Origin: Solobacterium sp.
GTDB taxonomy: Bacteria > Bacillota_I > Bacilli_A > Erysipelotrichales > Erysipelotrichaceae
Length of the DNA: 37,901 nt
NCBI GenBank assembly: GCA_017543025.1
Contig: JAFYGX010000240.1
Span: 1-37,901, forward strand
Direction: 5' to 3'
Position numbers and translations under genes: made by a program. Positions 23,263 to 30,943 of this stretch are shown here, piece after piece; within the stretch, counting starts at the first letter, position 1, and every line of letters begins with the position of its first letter. Below the pieces are notes generated by a model, which had not been told where the DNA came from, did no database searches, and saw nothing but the letters and a program-made list of their open reading frames with translations.

Positions 23263-26086
23263 AATGAATTTCAACCCGGGAACCGGAAGGCGTTCCGTCT
23301 TCATTCAGCTGCTTGGTAACGATAATCTGATTCGGAATCTGTTTGCGGAGTTCTTCCACATGAGAAATGATTCCGATCAGACGATGGTTTCCGGAAAGCC
23401 GTTCCAGCACGCGGATCGCAATCCGGATCGTCTCCTGATCCAGCGTTCCGAAACCTTCATCGACAAACATCGTATCGATTTCGATGCCCGCCTGACACTG
23501 CACTTCATCGCTGAGACCCAGCGCCAGAGCAAGCGAGGCAAGGAAGGATTCTCCGCCGGAGAGTGAACGGACGCTGCGCTCTTTTCCGGTATAGCGGTCT
23601 GATACGTTCAGTTCCAGCGCTTCATGCCGCTGAAGATCGGATGCCCGGGAACGGATCAGTGCATACTGGCCGTCGGAGAGAAAGTGCAGACGCTGATTCG
23701 CCCGGTCAATGATCCGGTCGAAATAGGCTGTCTGAACATATTCCTCCAAAGTAAACTTTCCCTGATTAACGACACCGGAGTCTGCAGTATCCGCAAGTTT
23801 TGCGACCCATACCCGGCGATCAATCGCATCGGAAAGCACCTTTCCGCACTCATCCAGACGTCTGGATGCCTGCTCATTCAGGCCGATCCGCACCCGCAGT
23901 GTTTCCGTACGGCTCCGCATGGACTTCAGCTCTTCAGAAGCCCGATCACGGTCCGCACGGGCAGTCTGCAACTCAACCACCAGATTCTGCTCTCCTTTAA
24001 TCCCGCCATATACGCCGGTTTCTTCAATTGCCTTCACGATTTCATCCCGGCCAGCCACTGCTTTACTGTAATTCTGCTGTGCCTGTTCCGCTTTCTTTTT
24101 GCGTTCCCGGTAATCCATCTGATAGTTTTCAAGATCGGTGCTGATCGCCTTGTACTGCTTACGGGCAGTCTCTTCCCGGTCAAACGGGAAATCCTTGCGC
24201 ATCTGTTCTGCACTCCGCAGCTCATACTCTGATTTTCCCTTCATCGCTTCGCTCCGGTGCATCAGATCGGTCTGTTTCTGAATCAGCTCATCATATTCCA
24301 TCTGCCGCATCGGCAGTTTCATATTCAGATCCTTCAGACGCTGCGCACGGGTCCGGTAACCGGCAATTTCCGCTTCCGCTGTATCCCTTGCCTTGCTCAG
24401 CAGTTCTTCTCTGCGGCGGATCGAATTCATCGCATCTTCCGACAGCGACGTTACCTCTGCTTCCCGGAATGCGGCTTCCGCTTCCTGTCTGGTCAGGCCG
24501 ATCCGTTCTTTTGCCGCATGAGCACGGCGGGCTTCCTTCTCAGCAGACTCTCTCGCCGCATTCATATTCTCTTCCGCATCATGGAGACGGTTTTCATCCG
24601 GTGTACCGATCGATTTGACTGCCGGATCCGGATGCTCGGTGGAGCCGCAGACCGGACATGGTCTTCCGTCAAACAGCTGTTCCGCAAGGATTCCTGCCTG
24701 GCCGGCAAGATACGCCCCCAGCATGGCGTGGTATTCTTCCGAGAGCCGGTGATACCGTGCATTTTCCTGTTTCAGCTGCTCTACCGTGTCATCATAATTC
24801 TTTACCGCTTCCCGGTAATCGTCATAACGTTCCGCTGCCCGCTGATAGATGACAATCCCGCGGCGGATCTCCCGGACATGTTCTTCCGCTTTCACCAGTG
24901 TTACATCTGTTCCCTTCAGCGAATCCGCTTCCGCCTGTTCCTGTTCAATTGCGAGCCGGGCTTCGGTAATCGCTTCCTCCATCCCCCGGGCTTCTTCCGC
25001 CAGCCGTTCGGACTCTTCTTTTGACTGAACGGAAAGATCACGCAGCCGGTTATATTCATGGAACTTCGGCAGTGACCGCTCAATTCCTGCCAGCGTCTCT
25101 TTCAGACGGCGAATCCGGCCGACTTCCAGCTTGTCCGTCAGTTCATAGAACGATGCATATGCCTGATTGTTCAGCTCCCCAAGCTCCGGCAGACGCGCTT
25201 CCGCCTTTTTATATACTTCAAACAGCTGGAGAATCTGTTCTCCGCGGGCAATCTTCTGATTCAGCTGATTCTGTTTTTCTTCCGTTTCCGCAATCGCCTG
25301 TTCTTTTTCTTTCAGCTCATTCTGATCATTCAGCAGAATATCATGAACCAGCAGGACTGCTTCATACGGCCGTACTTCATCCTTCAGCGAAATCATCGCC
25401 TTTGTTTTTTCAGACAGCGGGCTTTCCGCTTCACACTGAACCGAAGCCATGGCAAGCCCTGCATCATGTTTCAGCTCAGCGATTCTGGACGTCAGACGTT
25501 TTTCATCCCGCCGCAGCGTTTCCTGAATCGTCAGATACGGATCGGTATGAAACAGCTGCCGGAAAATCTCATTGCGACGAAGCGTATCTGCCGTCAGAAG
25601 TTCCAGAAACTTTCCCTGTGCGATCATCGCGATCTGGGAAAACTGATCCGCATCATACCGGAGCAGTTCCCGGATTGCCCGTCCGGTCTGCTTTGGTCCG
25701 TTGGAGATCAGTCCGCGCGGTCCGAACAGCCTTGCCTCCTCGGCATGGTGCACACGCCGTACCGTTCCGTTCGGATTGACATTTTCATAGTCATACTCCG
25801 GACTGCGCTCAATATGATACCGTTCCCCGCCAAATAAAAAATCCATGATGACGTATGTCTTTTCCGATTCCGGCGCATACTGGCTTCTGAGCATATCCAC
25901 GCTTCTGCCTTCCGTGCAGGAACGTCCGTACAGGGCAAAGGTAATTGCATCAAAGATCGCCGTCTTGCCGGCGCCGGTATCACCGGTCACAAGATACAGA
26001 CCGTGATCATTGAATCTTGAAAAATCAATTTCCGTCGGCTCGGAATAGGATCCGAACGCTGAAATACTCAGTTTAACCGGTCTCAT
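23255..26086 (-). CDS. sbcC: Exonuclease SbcC (SMC/Rad50-like ATPase subunit)
   Basis: The 943-residue Rad50-like ATPase pairs with SbcD to process DNA hairpins and protein-blocked ends. Walker A is GDTGAGKT (35-42). Long coiled coils flank a zinc hook with Cys477 and Cys480 in RPCPVCGSTEHP. The ABC signature RSLSGGESFLASLALALG and Walker B MFVDEGFGTLD lie near the C-terminus. ATG 26086 has GGAGGAGAGA just upstream and overlaps the sbcD end by 14 bases. Length is within the family range (about 900-1050). Confidence 0.96.
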   Translation of the reverse strand: MRPVKLSISAFGSYSEPTEIDFSRFNDHGLYLVTGDTGAGKTAIFDAITFALYGRSCTEGRSVDMLRSQYAPESEKTYVIMDFLFGGERYHIERSPEYDYENVNPNGTVRRVHHAEEARLFGPRGLISNGPKQTGRAIRELLRYDADQFSQIAMIAQGKFLELLTADTLRRNEIFRQLFHTDPYLTIQETLRRDEKRLTSRIAELKHDAGLAMASVQCEAESPLSEKTKAMISLKDEVRPYEAVLLVHDILLNDQNELKEKEQAIAETEEKQNQLNQKIARGEQILQLFEVYKKAEARLPELGELNNQAYASFYELTDKLEVGRIRRLKETLAGIERSLPKFHEYNRLRDLSVQSKEESERLAEEARGMEEAITEARLAIEQEQAEADSLKGTDVTLVKAEEHVREIRRGIVIYQRAAERYDDYREAVKNYDDTVEQLKQENARYHRLSEEYHAMLGAYLAGQAGILAEQLFDGRPCPVCGSTEHPDPAVKSIGTPDENRLHDAEENMNAARESAEKEARRAHAAKERIGLTRQEAEAAFREAEVTSLSEDAMNSIRRREELLSKARDTAEAEIAGYRTRAQRLKDLNMKLPMRQMEYDELIQKQTDLMHRSEAMKGKSEYELRSAEQMRKDFPFDREETARKQYKAISTDLENYQMDYRERKKKAEQAQQNYSKAVAGRDEIVKAIEETGVYGGIKGEQNLVVELQTARADRDRASEELKSMRSRTETLRVRIGLNEQASRRLDECGKVLSDAIDRRVWVAKLADTADSGVVNQGKFTLEEYVQTAYFDRIIDRANQRLHFLSDGQYALIRSRASDLQRHEALELNVSDRYTGKERSVRSLSGGESFLASLALALGLSDEVQCQAGIEIDTMFVDEGFGTLDQETIRIAIRVLERLSGNHRLIGIISHVEELRKQIPNQIIVTKQLNEDGTPSGSRVEIHYA

Positions 26087-27263
26087 TCTCTCCTCCCCCG
26101 AACGCCTCTTTGATCACAGAGGCAACATAGTCTTTCTGTTCCTGTGTCATCGCTTCCTCATTGCGCAGCTCATAGAACTCCGCAAAGAGCTGATTGGGTT
26201 CCTTTAAACGCAGTTCACGCACCTGCGTCAGAACGCCTTCATTGATCTCCGTATGCGTCTCCGTCGTACCTTCCAGCCGGACGCGTCCATCCGCATAGGA
26301 GACCGTCATCACATACGGATACTTCTCCTTCAGTACGTTGATCACATTCGGTATTTCTTTTTCTTCCTCCAGCACGATACTGACATACTGATCACTCCAG
26401 CGGTCGATCATCTTCTGATCCATCAGCGAAAGGAAGCTTCCCTTCAGTCTGACCATCGGCCGCAGCGGTTCCAGCGCAACCGTACTGATCCGGATCGAAC
26501 CTTTTTCCCCGAGGTAGATCAGGGTAAAGGAACGTTCCTGTCCGATTTCGGATATCGCATAATTCAGCGGGGCACCGCAGTAGCGGATTGTATTGTCTCC
26601 CACTGCCTGTGCGGTATGCACATGCCCGAGCGCCACATAGTCAAACCCCTTCAATGCCGAGGCACTTACAATTTCACCGGCAAGTGACAGATAATCTTCG
26701 GATCCCTCCGCGGTTACGACCGCTCCTTCAATATACTGATGCGCAATCAGCACATTGCGCTCATTCGGATCTTTGTCTGCCGTGCTTAAGGCATAACGGA
26801 CCGCATCGGTAAATGTATTCGCTTTTCTGCGGGGGTCATCAATATACCGATTGACTGCCTGCGGCGTGACATACGGAAGACACCAGACATGAAGCGGACC
26901 ATACCGGTCCAGCATGTCCACGCATTCCATCTTCCCCTTCCACTTGCCGCATACATGTATATCCATCGCTTCCAGCAGGGACGCGCCGTAGTCGATCAGG
27001 TCCCCGCGGTCATGATTGCCGGCAATCATGAAAACATCGATCTTTGCTTTCATGAGCGAAGAGAGAAATTCATTCAGCACTTCCATTGATTCCGCTTCCG
27101 GAACCGGAGAATCATAAATATCTCCCGCAAGGAAGACCGCATCCACTTCTTTTCTGATTACTTTATCTGCAATCTGGGCAAGAATATGACGCTGATTCTC
27201 AATCATGGAATAGCCGTTCACGACTTTGCCGAGATGCAGATCTGATATATGTGCAATTTTCAT
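26073..27263 (-). CDS. sbcD: Exonuclease SbcD (Mre11-like nuclease subunit)
   Basis: The 396-residue metallophosphoesterase is the nuclease half of SbcCD. Metal ligands are visible as D8 and H10 (ISDLHLG), D48 (LAGDIYD), N83-H84-D85 (AGNHDRGD) and the late GHVH motif. A capping domain fills the C-terminal third. AGGTG lies about nine bases before ATG 27263. It precedes sbcC in the usual order with overlapping ends. Confidence 0.96.
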   Translation of the reverse strand: MKIAHISDLHLGKVVNGYSMIENQRHILAQIADKVIRKEVDAVFLAGDIYDSPVPEAESMEVLNEFLSSLMKAKIDVFMIAGNHDRGDLIDYGASLLEAMDIHVCGKWKGKMECVDMLDRYGPLHVWCLPYVTPQAVNRYIDDPRRKANTFTDAVRYALSTADKDPNERNVLIAHQYIEGAVVTAEGSEDYLSLAGEIVSASALKGFDYVALGHVHTAQAVGDNTIRYCGAPLNYAISEIGQERSFTLIYLGEKGSIRISTVALEPLRPMVRLKGSFLSLMDQKMIDRWSDQYVSIVLEEEKEIPNVINVLKEKYPYVMTVSYADGRVRLEGTTETHTEINEGVLTQVRELRLKEPNQLFAEFYELRNEEAMTQEQKDYVASVIKEAFGGGENETG

Positions 27264-27283
27264 TCTGCGTACACCTGCCTTTT

Positions 27284-27289
27284 ATTATA
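27284..27289 (-). promoter_or_regulatory. -10 box of the sbcDC operon
   Basis: The minus strand reads GATATAATAA, with TATAAT 20 bases before ATG 27263, so the leader is short (about 13 bases). No clear -35. Confidence 0.45.
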
Positions 27290-27330
27290 TCCCTTTGCCC
27301 GCAAAACGATGAAGCCTTTCCGAAAAGCGT

Positions 27331-27358
27331 AAAAAAACCGGCCGCAGTTCAGCGGCCG
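27331..27358 (-). terminator. Terminator overlapping the end of the SGNH hydrolase gene
   Basis: CGGCCGC / GCGGCCG stem with a six-base loop, followed by seven T on the minus strand. The stop codon TGA of the gene falls in the loop region, so the last sense codon is part of the stem. Confidence 0.9.
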
Positions 27359-28833
27359 ATCAGACGGGTAAGAATCATCAGAACACGGCCAACCGGATTA
27401 TTAACCGGTTCTTCAGTCGGAATCGGTTCCGGCTCAGCCGTTGGAACCGGAGTCGGTTCCGGAACTACAGTCGGTTCCGGAACTACAGTCGGTTCCTGCG
27501 TTGCGGTCGGTTCCGGCGTTGCGGTCGGTTCCGGCGTTGCGGTCGGTTCCGGCGTCGGTTCATCGCTCGGAAGCGGAATCTCGGTCGGCGCAACCATACA
27601 TGCGCCATTGACCAGCGTCATGCCGATCGGACAGACACAGGATCTGGTATTTGCACTCCAGTATCCGCCGCTCAGTGTGCAGGCTGTCTCTTCCGGGTCT
27701 TCTGTCGGGACAGGTGCAGGCGTCGGGGTCGGGGTCGGTTTCTGGTCATCTTCCTCTTCCGGAGTCGGTTCCGGGGTTTCTGCCGGTGTCTCCGTCGGCA
27801 CTGCAGAAGGCAGCGGTACATCTGTGATCTGCGGATCCGGGGTCGGTTCAAAGGAAGCGGAAGACGGATCTTCCTGATACTTATCATCGGTCAGCGGATC
27901 AGTCTTGATCAGGCCTTCCGGCACGCCGATGATGCGCGGGATTTCCTTCAGCGGAATCGGCCGGTCATCTTCCGTGATCCAGGTATGTGTGCGGATATAA
28001 TCAAACAGAACTTTCAGGCCTTCTTCCGACAGATGAAGTCCGTCCGCAATCATATATCCGTCTTTCGCATATCCGGTCTTTGGATCCTTCAGCACTTCTG
28101 CCGAGTCGAGAAACTTCCATTCATTGTCCTGACACATCTTCGCAAGTGCATCGTTATATGCATCGATCTGTACCATTTTCACATTGACATAATTGCAGTG
28201 ACGGGAAATCGGCGGAATTGCATTCACAATCACATCCACCGAAGGATATGCTTTCTGAATCTGACGGATCCCATCCGCATACCGGCTGGTAAAATCTTCT
28301 GTCTCCGTTGAAGTGCCGCTCAGATTGTTCGTTCCCATTGTAATGATGACGCGCTCCGGCTGCAGAATCGCAACAGACTGCGGCATCGTAAATCTTCCGG
28401 TTGAAAAATCCATGCACGGGAAATACCCGATTCCATCTACCCCGAGTCCGACTACCCCGATCGTATTCTCAATCGTCGAGAAGGTCTCACTGGTATCTGG
28501 ATTCGTTACGGTCAGAAACCGTGCCGTATTGGAATCTCCGAGAAACAGTGTGCCATGAAGATAATCAGCGCCGCCGTCCGGTGTTTCCTCCAGCACGGTG
28601 CCGTCGTATTTCTTCTTGTCAAGAACGCCCTGGGTGGCGTCATAGGGTTCTTCCGGTCCCTCGTCAGGCACGCTGACCTCCAGATCAGGTCTGCTGTTTT
28701 CGGATTTGGAAAACCTCAGAACCGTGATTGTCATGACAAAAACAACAAGTAATATCAGGCCAAGGGCCGCAACTCCGATCGGCTCAAGGCGATAACGCTT
28801 TCCGCGGAATCTAAAATCGATATGGTCTATCAT
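27349..28833 (-). CDS. Membrane-anchored SGNH/GDSL hydrolase with Pro/Thr/Glu-rich C-terminal region
   Basis: The 494-residue protein has a cytoplasmic N-terminus, one membrane helix (about 20-41) and an extracellular SGNH domain (about 90-290). Its blocks are FLGDSNTARF with Ser101, MGTNN with Asn169, and DGLHLS with Asp264 and His267. Such domains are esterases acting on acylated glycans or peptidoglycan. A long low-complexity tail follows (PTPEPTATPEPTA type), interrupted by a small cysteine unit near 383-412 (CTLSGGYWS ... CVCPIGMTLVNGAC). It ends in a short hydrophobic-basic segment (VGRVLMILTRLIGR). ATG 28833 lies seven bases after a -10 box with no ribosome site, probably leaderless. 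Confidence 0.85.
   Translation of the reverse strand: MIDHIDFRFRGKRYRLEPIGVAALGLILLVVFVMTITVLRFSKSENSRPDLEVSVPDEGPEEPYDATQGVLDKKKYDGTVLEETPDGGADYLHGTLFLGDSNTARFLTVTNPDTSETFSTIENTIGVVGLGVDGIGYFPCMDFSTGRFTMPQSVAILQPERVIITMGTNNLSGTSTETEDFTSRYADGIRQIQKAYPSVDVIVNAIPPISRHCNYVNVKMVQIDAYNDALAKMCQDNEWKFLDSAEVLKDPKTGYAKDGYMIADGLHLSEEGLKVLFDYIRTHTWITEDDRPIPLKEIPRIIGVPEGLIKTDPLTDDKYQEDPSSASFEPTPDPQITDVPLPSAVPTETPAETPEPTPEEEDDQKPTPTPTPAPVPTEDPEETACTLSGGYWSANTRSCVCPIGMTLVNGACMVAPTEIPLPSDEPTPEPTATPEPTATPEPTATQEPTVVPEPTVVPEPTPVPTAEPEPIPTEEPVNNPVGRVLMILTRLIGR
27451..27558 (-). repeat. Six 18-base tandem repeats coding PT/E hexapeptides
   Basis: Six head-to-tail units of 18 bases, such as GGTCGGTTCCGGCGTTGC, encode ATPEPT- or VVPEPT-type hexapeptides in the SGNH protein tail. 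Two unit variants (GGAACTAC and GGCGTTGC ends) show recent duplications of separate units. Copy number is likely variable between strains. Confidence 0.9.
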
Positions 28834-28840
28834 GGTTCAG

Positions 28841-28849
28841 ATTTTACCA
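28841..28849 (-). promoter_or_regulatory. Extended -10 promoter of the SGNH gene, probably leaderless
   Basis: The minus strand reads TGGTAAAAT, with the -10 at 28841-28846 and only seven bases (CTGAACC) before ATG 28833. No -35 consensus. Confidence 0.45.
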
Positions 28850-29018
28850 CATTTGTGTCTCTTTCTGCGGGCAAACTGACTGGTGAACCACTACTTTTGA
28901 GCAGGGGGTGTCTCTGAATCCGAAAGAATTGATATGAACTTCCTCCCGCCCATCCCAAAAATCCGTTTCCTGCCTGTTTCTTCCGTCTGAGAACCGTACG
29001 AACCAGCTGTCCAGACGC

Positions 29019-29055
29019 AAAAAAAGAAGCTCTGTATGAAACTTACAGAACTTCT
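29019..29055 (-). terminator. Terminator of the tRNA-Ser gene
   Basis: AGAAGTTCTGTA / TACAGAGCTTCT (one G-U) with a seven-base loop and then a T-run on the minus strand, 11 bases past the tRNA 3' end. From here to the SGNH start (28834-29018) I see no gene. Confidence 0.85.
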
Positions 29056-29065
29056 TTTCTTCTCA

Positions 29066-29153
29066 CGCAGGAACAGGGATTTGAACCCTGGCACCCTGTT
29101 ACAGGTCTACAAGCTTTCCAAGCCTGCCTCTTCAACCACTTGAGTATTCCTGC
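29066..29153 (-). tRNA. tRNA-Ser, anticodon GGA
   Basis: The minus strand folds as a class II tRNA. The acceptor is GCAGGAA / TTCCTGC, the D arm region TCAAGTGGTTGAAGA, and the anticodon stem CAGGC / GCTTG with loop TTGGAAA, giving anticodon GGA (codons UCC, UCU). A long variable arm follows, and the T arm is CAGGG TTCAAAT CCCTG. The long variable arm and discriminator G fit serine. The 3' CCA is not encoded. Confidence 0.96.
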
Positions 29154-29180
29154 AACTGCTATCCCTCAGACAGCTAATTC

Positions 29181-29208
29181 ATAATACCATAACTTTTAAA
29201 AAGCACAA
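29181..29208 (-). promoter_or_regulatory. Promoter of the tRNA-Ser gene
   Basis: The minus strand has TTGTGC, 16 bases, then TATTAT with a TG extension (TGGTATTAT), about 28 bases before the tRNA. An AT-rich hairpin (29198-29226) that may end the Sel1 transcript overlaps the -35. Confidence 0.5.
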
Positions 29209-29225
29209 TACTTTTTTATGCTTTT

Positions 29226-29864
29226 TCACGCCTCAAACCCTTCGTTTCCCAAATCTTTCGGATAACCGAGGGCGTCTGCGCAGAAATCTGCCCCTTCTTC
29301 TGCCTGCTCCATCAGTGCTTCACTGTCGGAATCACCGGAGTCCATCCGCTGAAGATAGAGATCTGCCGCTGCGTTGTAGAATTCAAGCGCTTTTTCAAGA
29401 TCTTTCGGCACCCCGATGCCTTCCCGCATGATATCACCGACCCGCAGATAAATATCGGCCGCGCCCCACGCATCCATATTCTGAATTGCCTGCTGCAATG
29501 CCGCAAGATAGCAGTTCGCCGCTTTCGCGTTGTCTTTTGTGATAAACGAGGCAAATCCGTCTTTGTAGAAATCGCCGAGCCTGAGTGTTGCCAGCGCATC
29601 ACCTTTTGCGCTTGCGCTTTCATAGCAGTTCAGCGCCGCTTCCTGATCCACCTCTGTTCCGCGCCCTTCTTCATAGCAGTTGCCAAGCCGTCTCAGCGCA
29701 GCGGGGTTCCCAAGATCAGCCGCCTTGCGGTAATACCGGAATGCCTGATGATAATCACACGGGGTCCCGATCCCGCGGTAATACACTTCGCCAAGGGCTG
29801 CCAGTGCTTCATCGGTCTTCATCGTATACTGTGCTTCATTCGAGCTGTTACTGTTTTCTGACAT
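29226..29864 (-). CDS. Sel1-like repeat protein
   Basis: The 212-residue soluble protein has about four Sel1/TPR-like units. Examples are LGEVYYRGIGTPCDYHQAF then YYRKAADLGNPAAL, LGNCYEEGRGTEVDQEAAL, and GDIMREGIGVPKDLEKALEF. Sel1 repeats are protein-interaction scaffolds. There is no signal peptide or membrane segment, so it is likely cytoplasmic. CGGAG lies five bases before ATG 29864. It is divergent, by 197 bases, from the membrane protein/Hsp70-like pair, and a functional link is possible but unproven. Confidence 0.88.
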   Translation of the reverse strand: MSENSNSSNEAQYTMKTDEALAALGEVYYRGIGTPCDYHQAFRYYRKAADLGNPAALRRLGNCYEEGRGTEVDQEAALNCYESASAKGDALATLRLGDFYKDGFASFITKDNAKAANCYLAALQQAIQNMDAWGAADIYLRVGDIMREGIGVPKDLEKALEFYNAAADLYLQRMDSGDSDSEALMEQAEEGADFCADALGYPKDLGNEGFEA

Positions 29865-29887
29865 ACGTTCTCCGTTTCGCGATACCG

Positions 29888-29916
29888 ATTATACGACGTT
29901 TACATGCGGTTTGAAA
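29888..29916 (-). promoter_or_regulatory. Promoter of the Sel1-repeat gene
   Basis: The minus strand has TTTCAA, 17 bases, TATAAT, about 23 bases before ATG 29864. The -35 is weak. Confidence 0.45.
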
Positions 29917-30000
29917 GAAACCTGCAGGTGATTGCCTTCCTTCGGCCCTTCGTGTTGACTCACATCAGAAATCCGGTCTGCTTCTTCCGCCTGCAGTTTG

Positions 30001-30006
30001 TATAAT
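30001..30006 (+). promoter_or_regulatory. -10 box of the membrane-protein/Hsp70-like pair
   Basis: TATAAT lies 55 bases before ATG 30062. No good -35 at 16-18 bases; a TTGACT at 29955 is too far away. The leader carries GGAGATAAGGTG near the start codon. Confidence 0.4.
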
Positions 30007-30061
30007 GGAGAAGACTGAAACGAATCTCTGCAGCCTGGATTGGAGATAAGGTGAAATTATT

Positions 30062-30943
30062 ATGAGCTTACAGGAAATCCTTGAAAAAGACAGGGAGCGC
30101 CTGATCGCATCCCTCAGGCAGGCCGGCACCCCGGAGCGCGCCACAGCGGTCGTTGAATCGGAATATGACCGGCTGCTGTATGAATATAACGAACACTGTG
30201 AAACCGACTATGAGCGCAGATGCGCAGCGATGATTCTGCAGACCGCCCGCATGACTTCTCCCATCATTGACTGTGTCGGCGACACAAAGATCTGGGAAGC
30301 CGGCGGAAAACTGATCAGCGAAGAGAAAAAGAACGTCCGGCTGCCCGCAATACTGCTCATGGCGGGAGGCATCTGTCTGGCCATTGTTTCGATCGCTGTT
30401 CTCGCCGGACCGGAAGAAACACTGAACCGGGTTTTCGAAACACCGGCGATCGCCGTTGCGTTTGCGGCAGGTCTTGTCTGTCTGTTCTTTTCCGGACTGT
30501 TATTTTACAGAACGAAGAAAGCTTCCTACAGCGACAGGCAGCTGAAGGCGGAAAACAGGGTCGATGCGGAGAAGCTCTACCGCACCCTGCACGCGGTGAT
30601 GCTGGTGGCGGACCGGAATATCAATGATGCGGCCGCAGATAAGCGGATTGAAGAAACACAGAAAGAAAAGCAGGCCTCCTCTGCCGGCAGCTCCAGTGAT
30701 CTCTCGCTGTACAGCGATCTGCTCGAGGCACTGAATGCAAAAGACGGAGAATACGCCCTTGATCAGATTTCCAAAGTTCCCTTTTACCTGCATCAGAAAG
30801 GCATAGAAATGATGGATTACAGCGATGAATACCGCAGTTACTTTGATGTGATACCGGGTGAGAAGCGGGAAACGATCCGCCCTGCCCTGCTGAAAAACGG
30901 TCAGCTTCTGAAGAAAGGAATTGTATCTGGAGACTGGGTATGA
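30062..30943 (+). CDS. Two-TM protein of unknown function, partner of the Hsp70-like ATPase
   Basis: I do not recognise this 293-residue protein. It has a charged, helical N-terminal part (1-90), two membrane helices (about 93-115 and 128-149) and a soluble C-terminal half of about 140 residues with a helical segment and a low-complexity QASSAGSSSDL stretch (about 205-216). AAGGTG precedes ATG 30062 by eight bases. Its stop overlaps the start of the Hsp70-like gene by four bases (ATGA), so the two are translationally coupled and probably made in fixed ratio. Both termini should face the same side, likely the cytoplasm, where they could contact the ATPase. Confidence 0.8.
   Translation: MSLQEILEKDRERLIASLRQAGTPERATAVVESEYDRLLYEYNEHCETDYERRCAAMILQTARMTSPIIDCVGDTKIWEAGGKLISEEKKNVRLPAILLMAGGICLAIVSIAVLAGPEETLNRVFETPAIAVAFAAGLVCLFFSGLLFYRTKKASYSDRQLKAENRVDAEKLYRTLHAVMLVADRNINDAAADKRIEETQKEKQASSAGSSSDLSLYSDLLEALNAKDGEYALDQISKVPFYLHQKGIEMMDYSDEYRSYFDVIPGEKRETIRPALLKNGQLLKKGIVSGDWV

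Noticed and set aside
24257..25779. Two plus-strand frames of about 250 codons opposite sbcC
   Set aside because: Antisense of the SbcC coiled coils, rich in Phe/Leu/Ser as expected for reversed Glu/Lys-rich codons.
27451..27558. Possible CRISPR-like array
   Set aside because: The 18-base units are directly adjacent without spacers and keep the SGNH frame, coding PT/E hexapeptides.
28891..29094. 67-codon minus-strand frame reaching into the tRNA
   Set aside because: It runs through the tRNA-Ser 3' end and its terminator, so it cannot be a normal gene.
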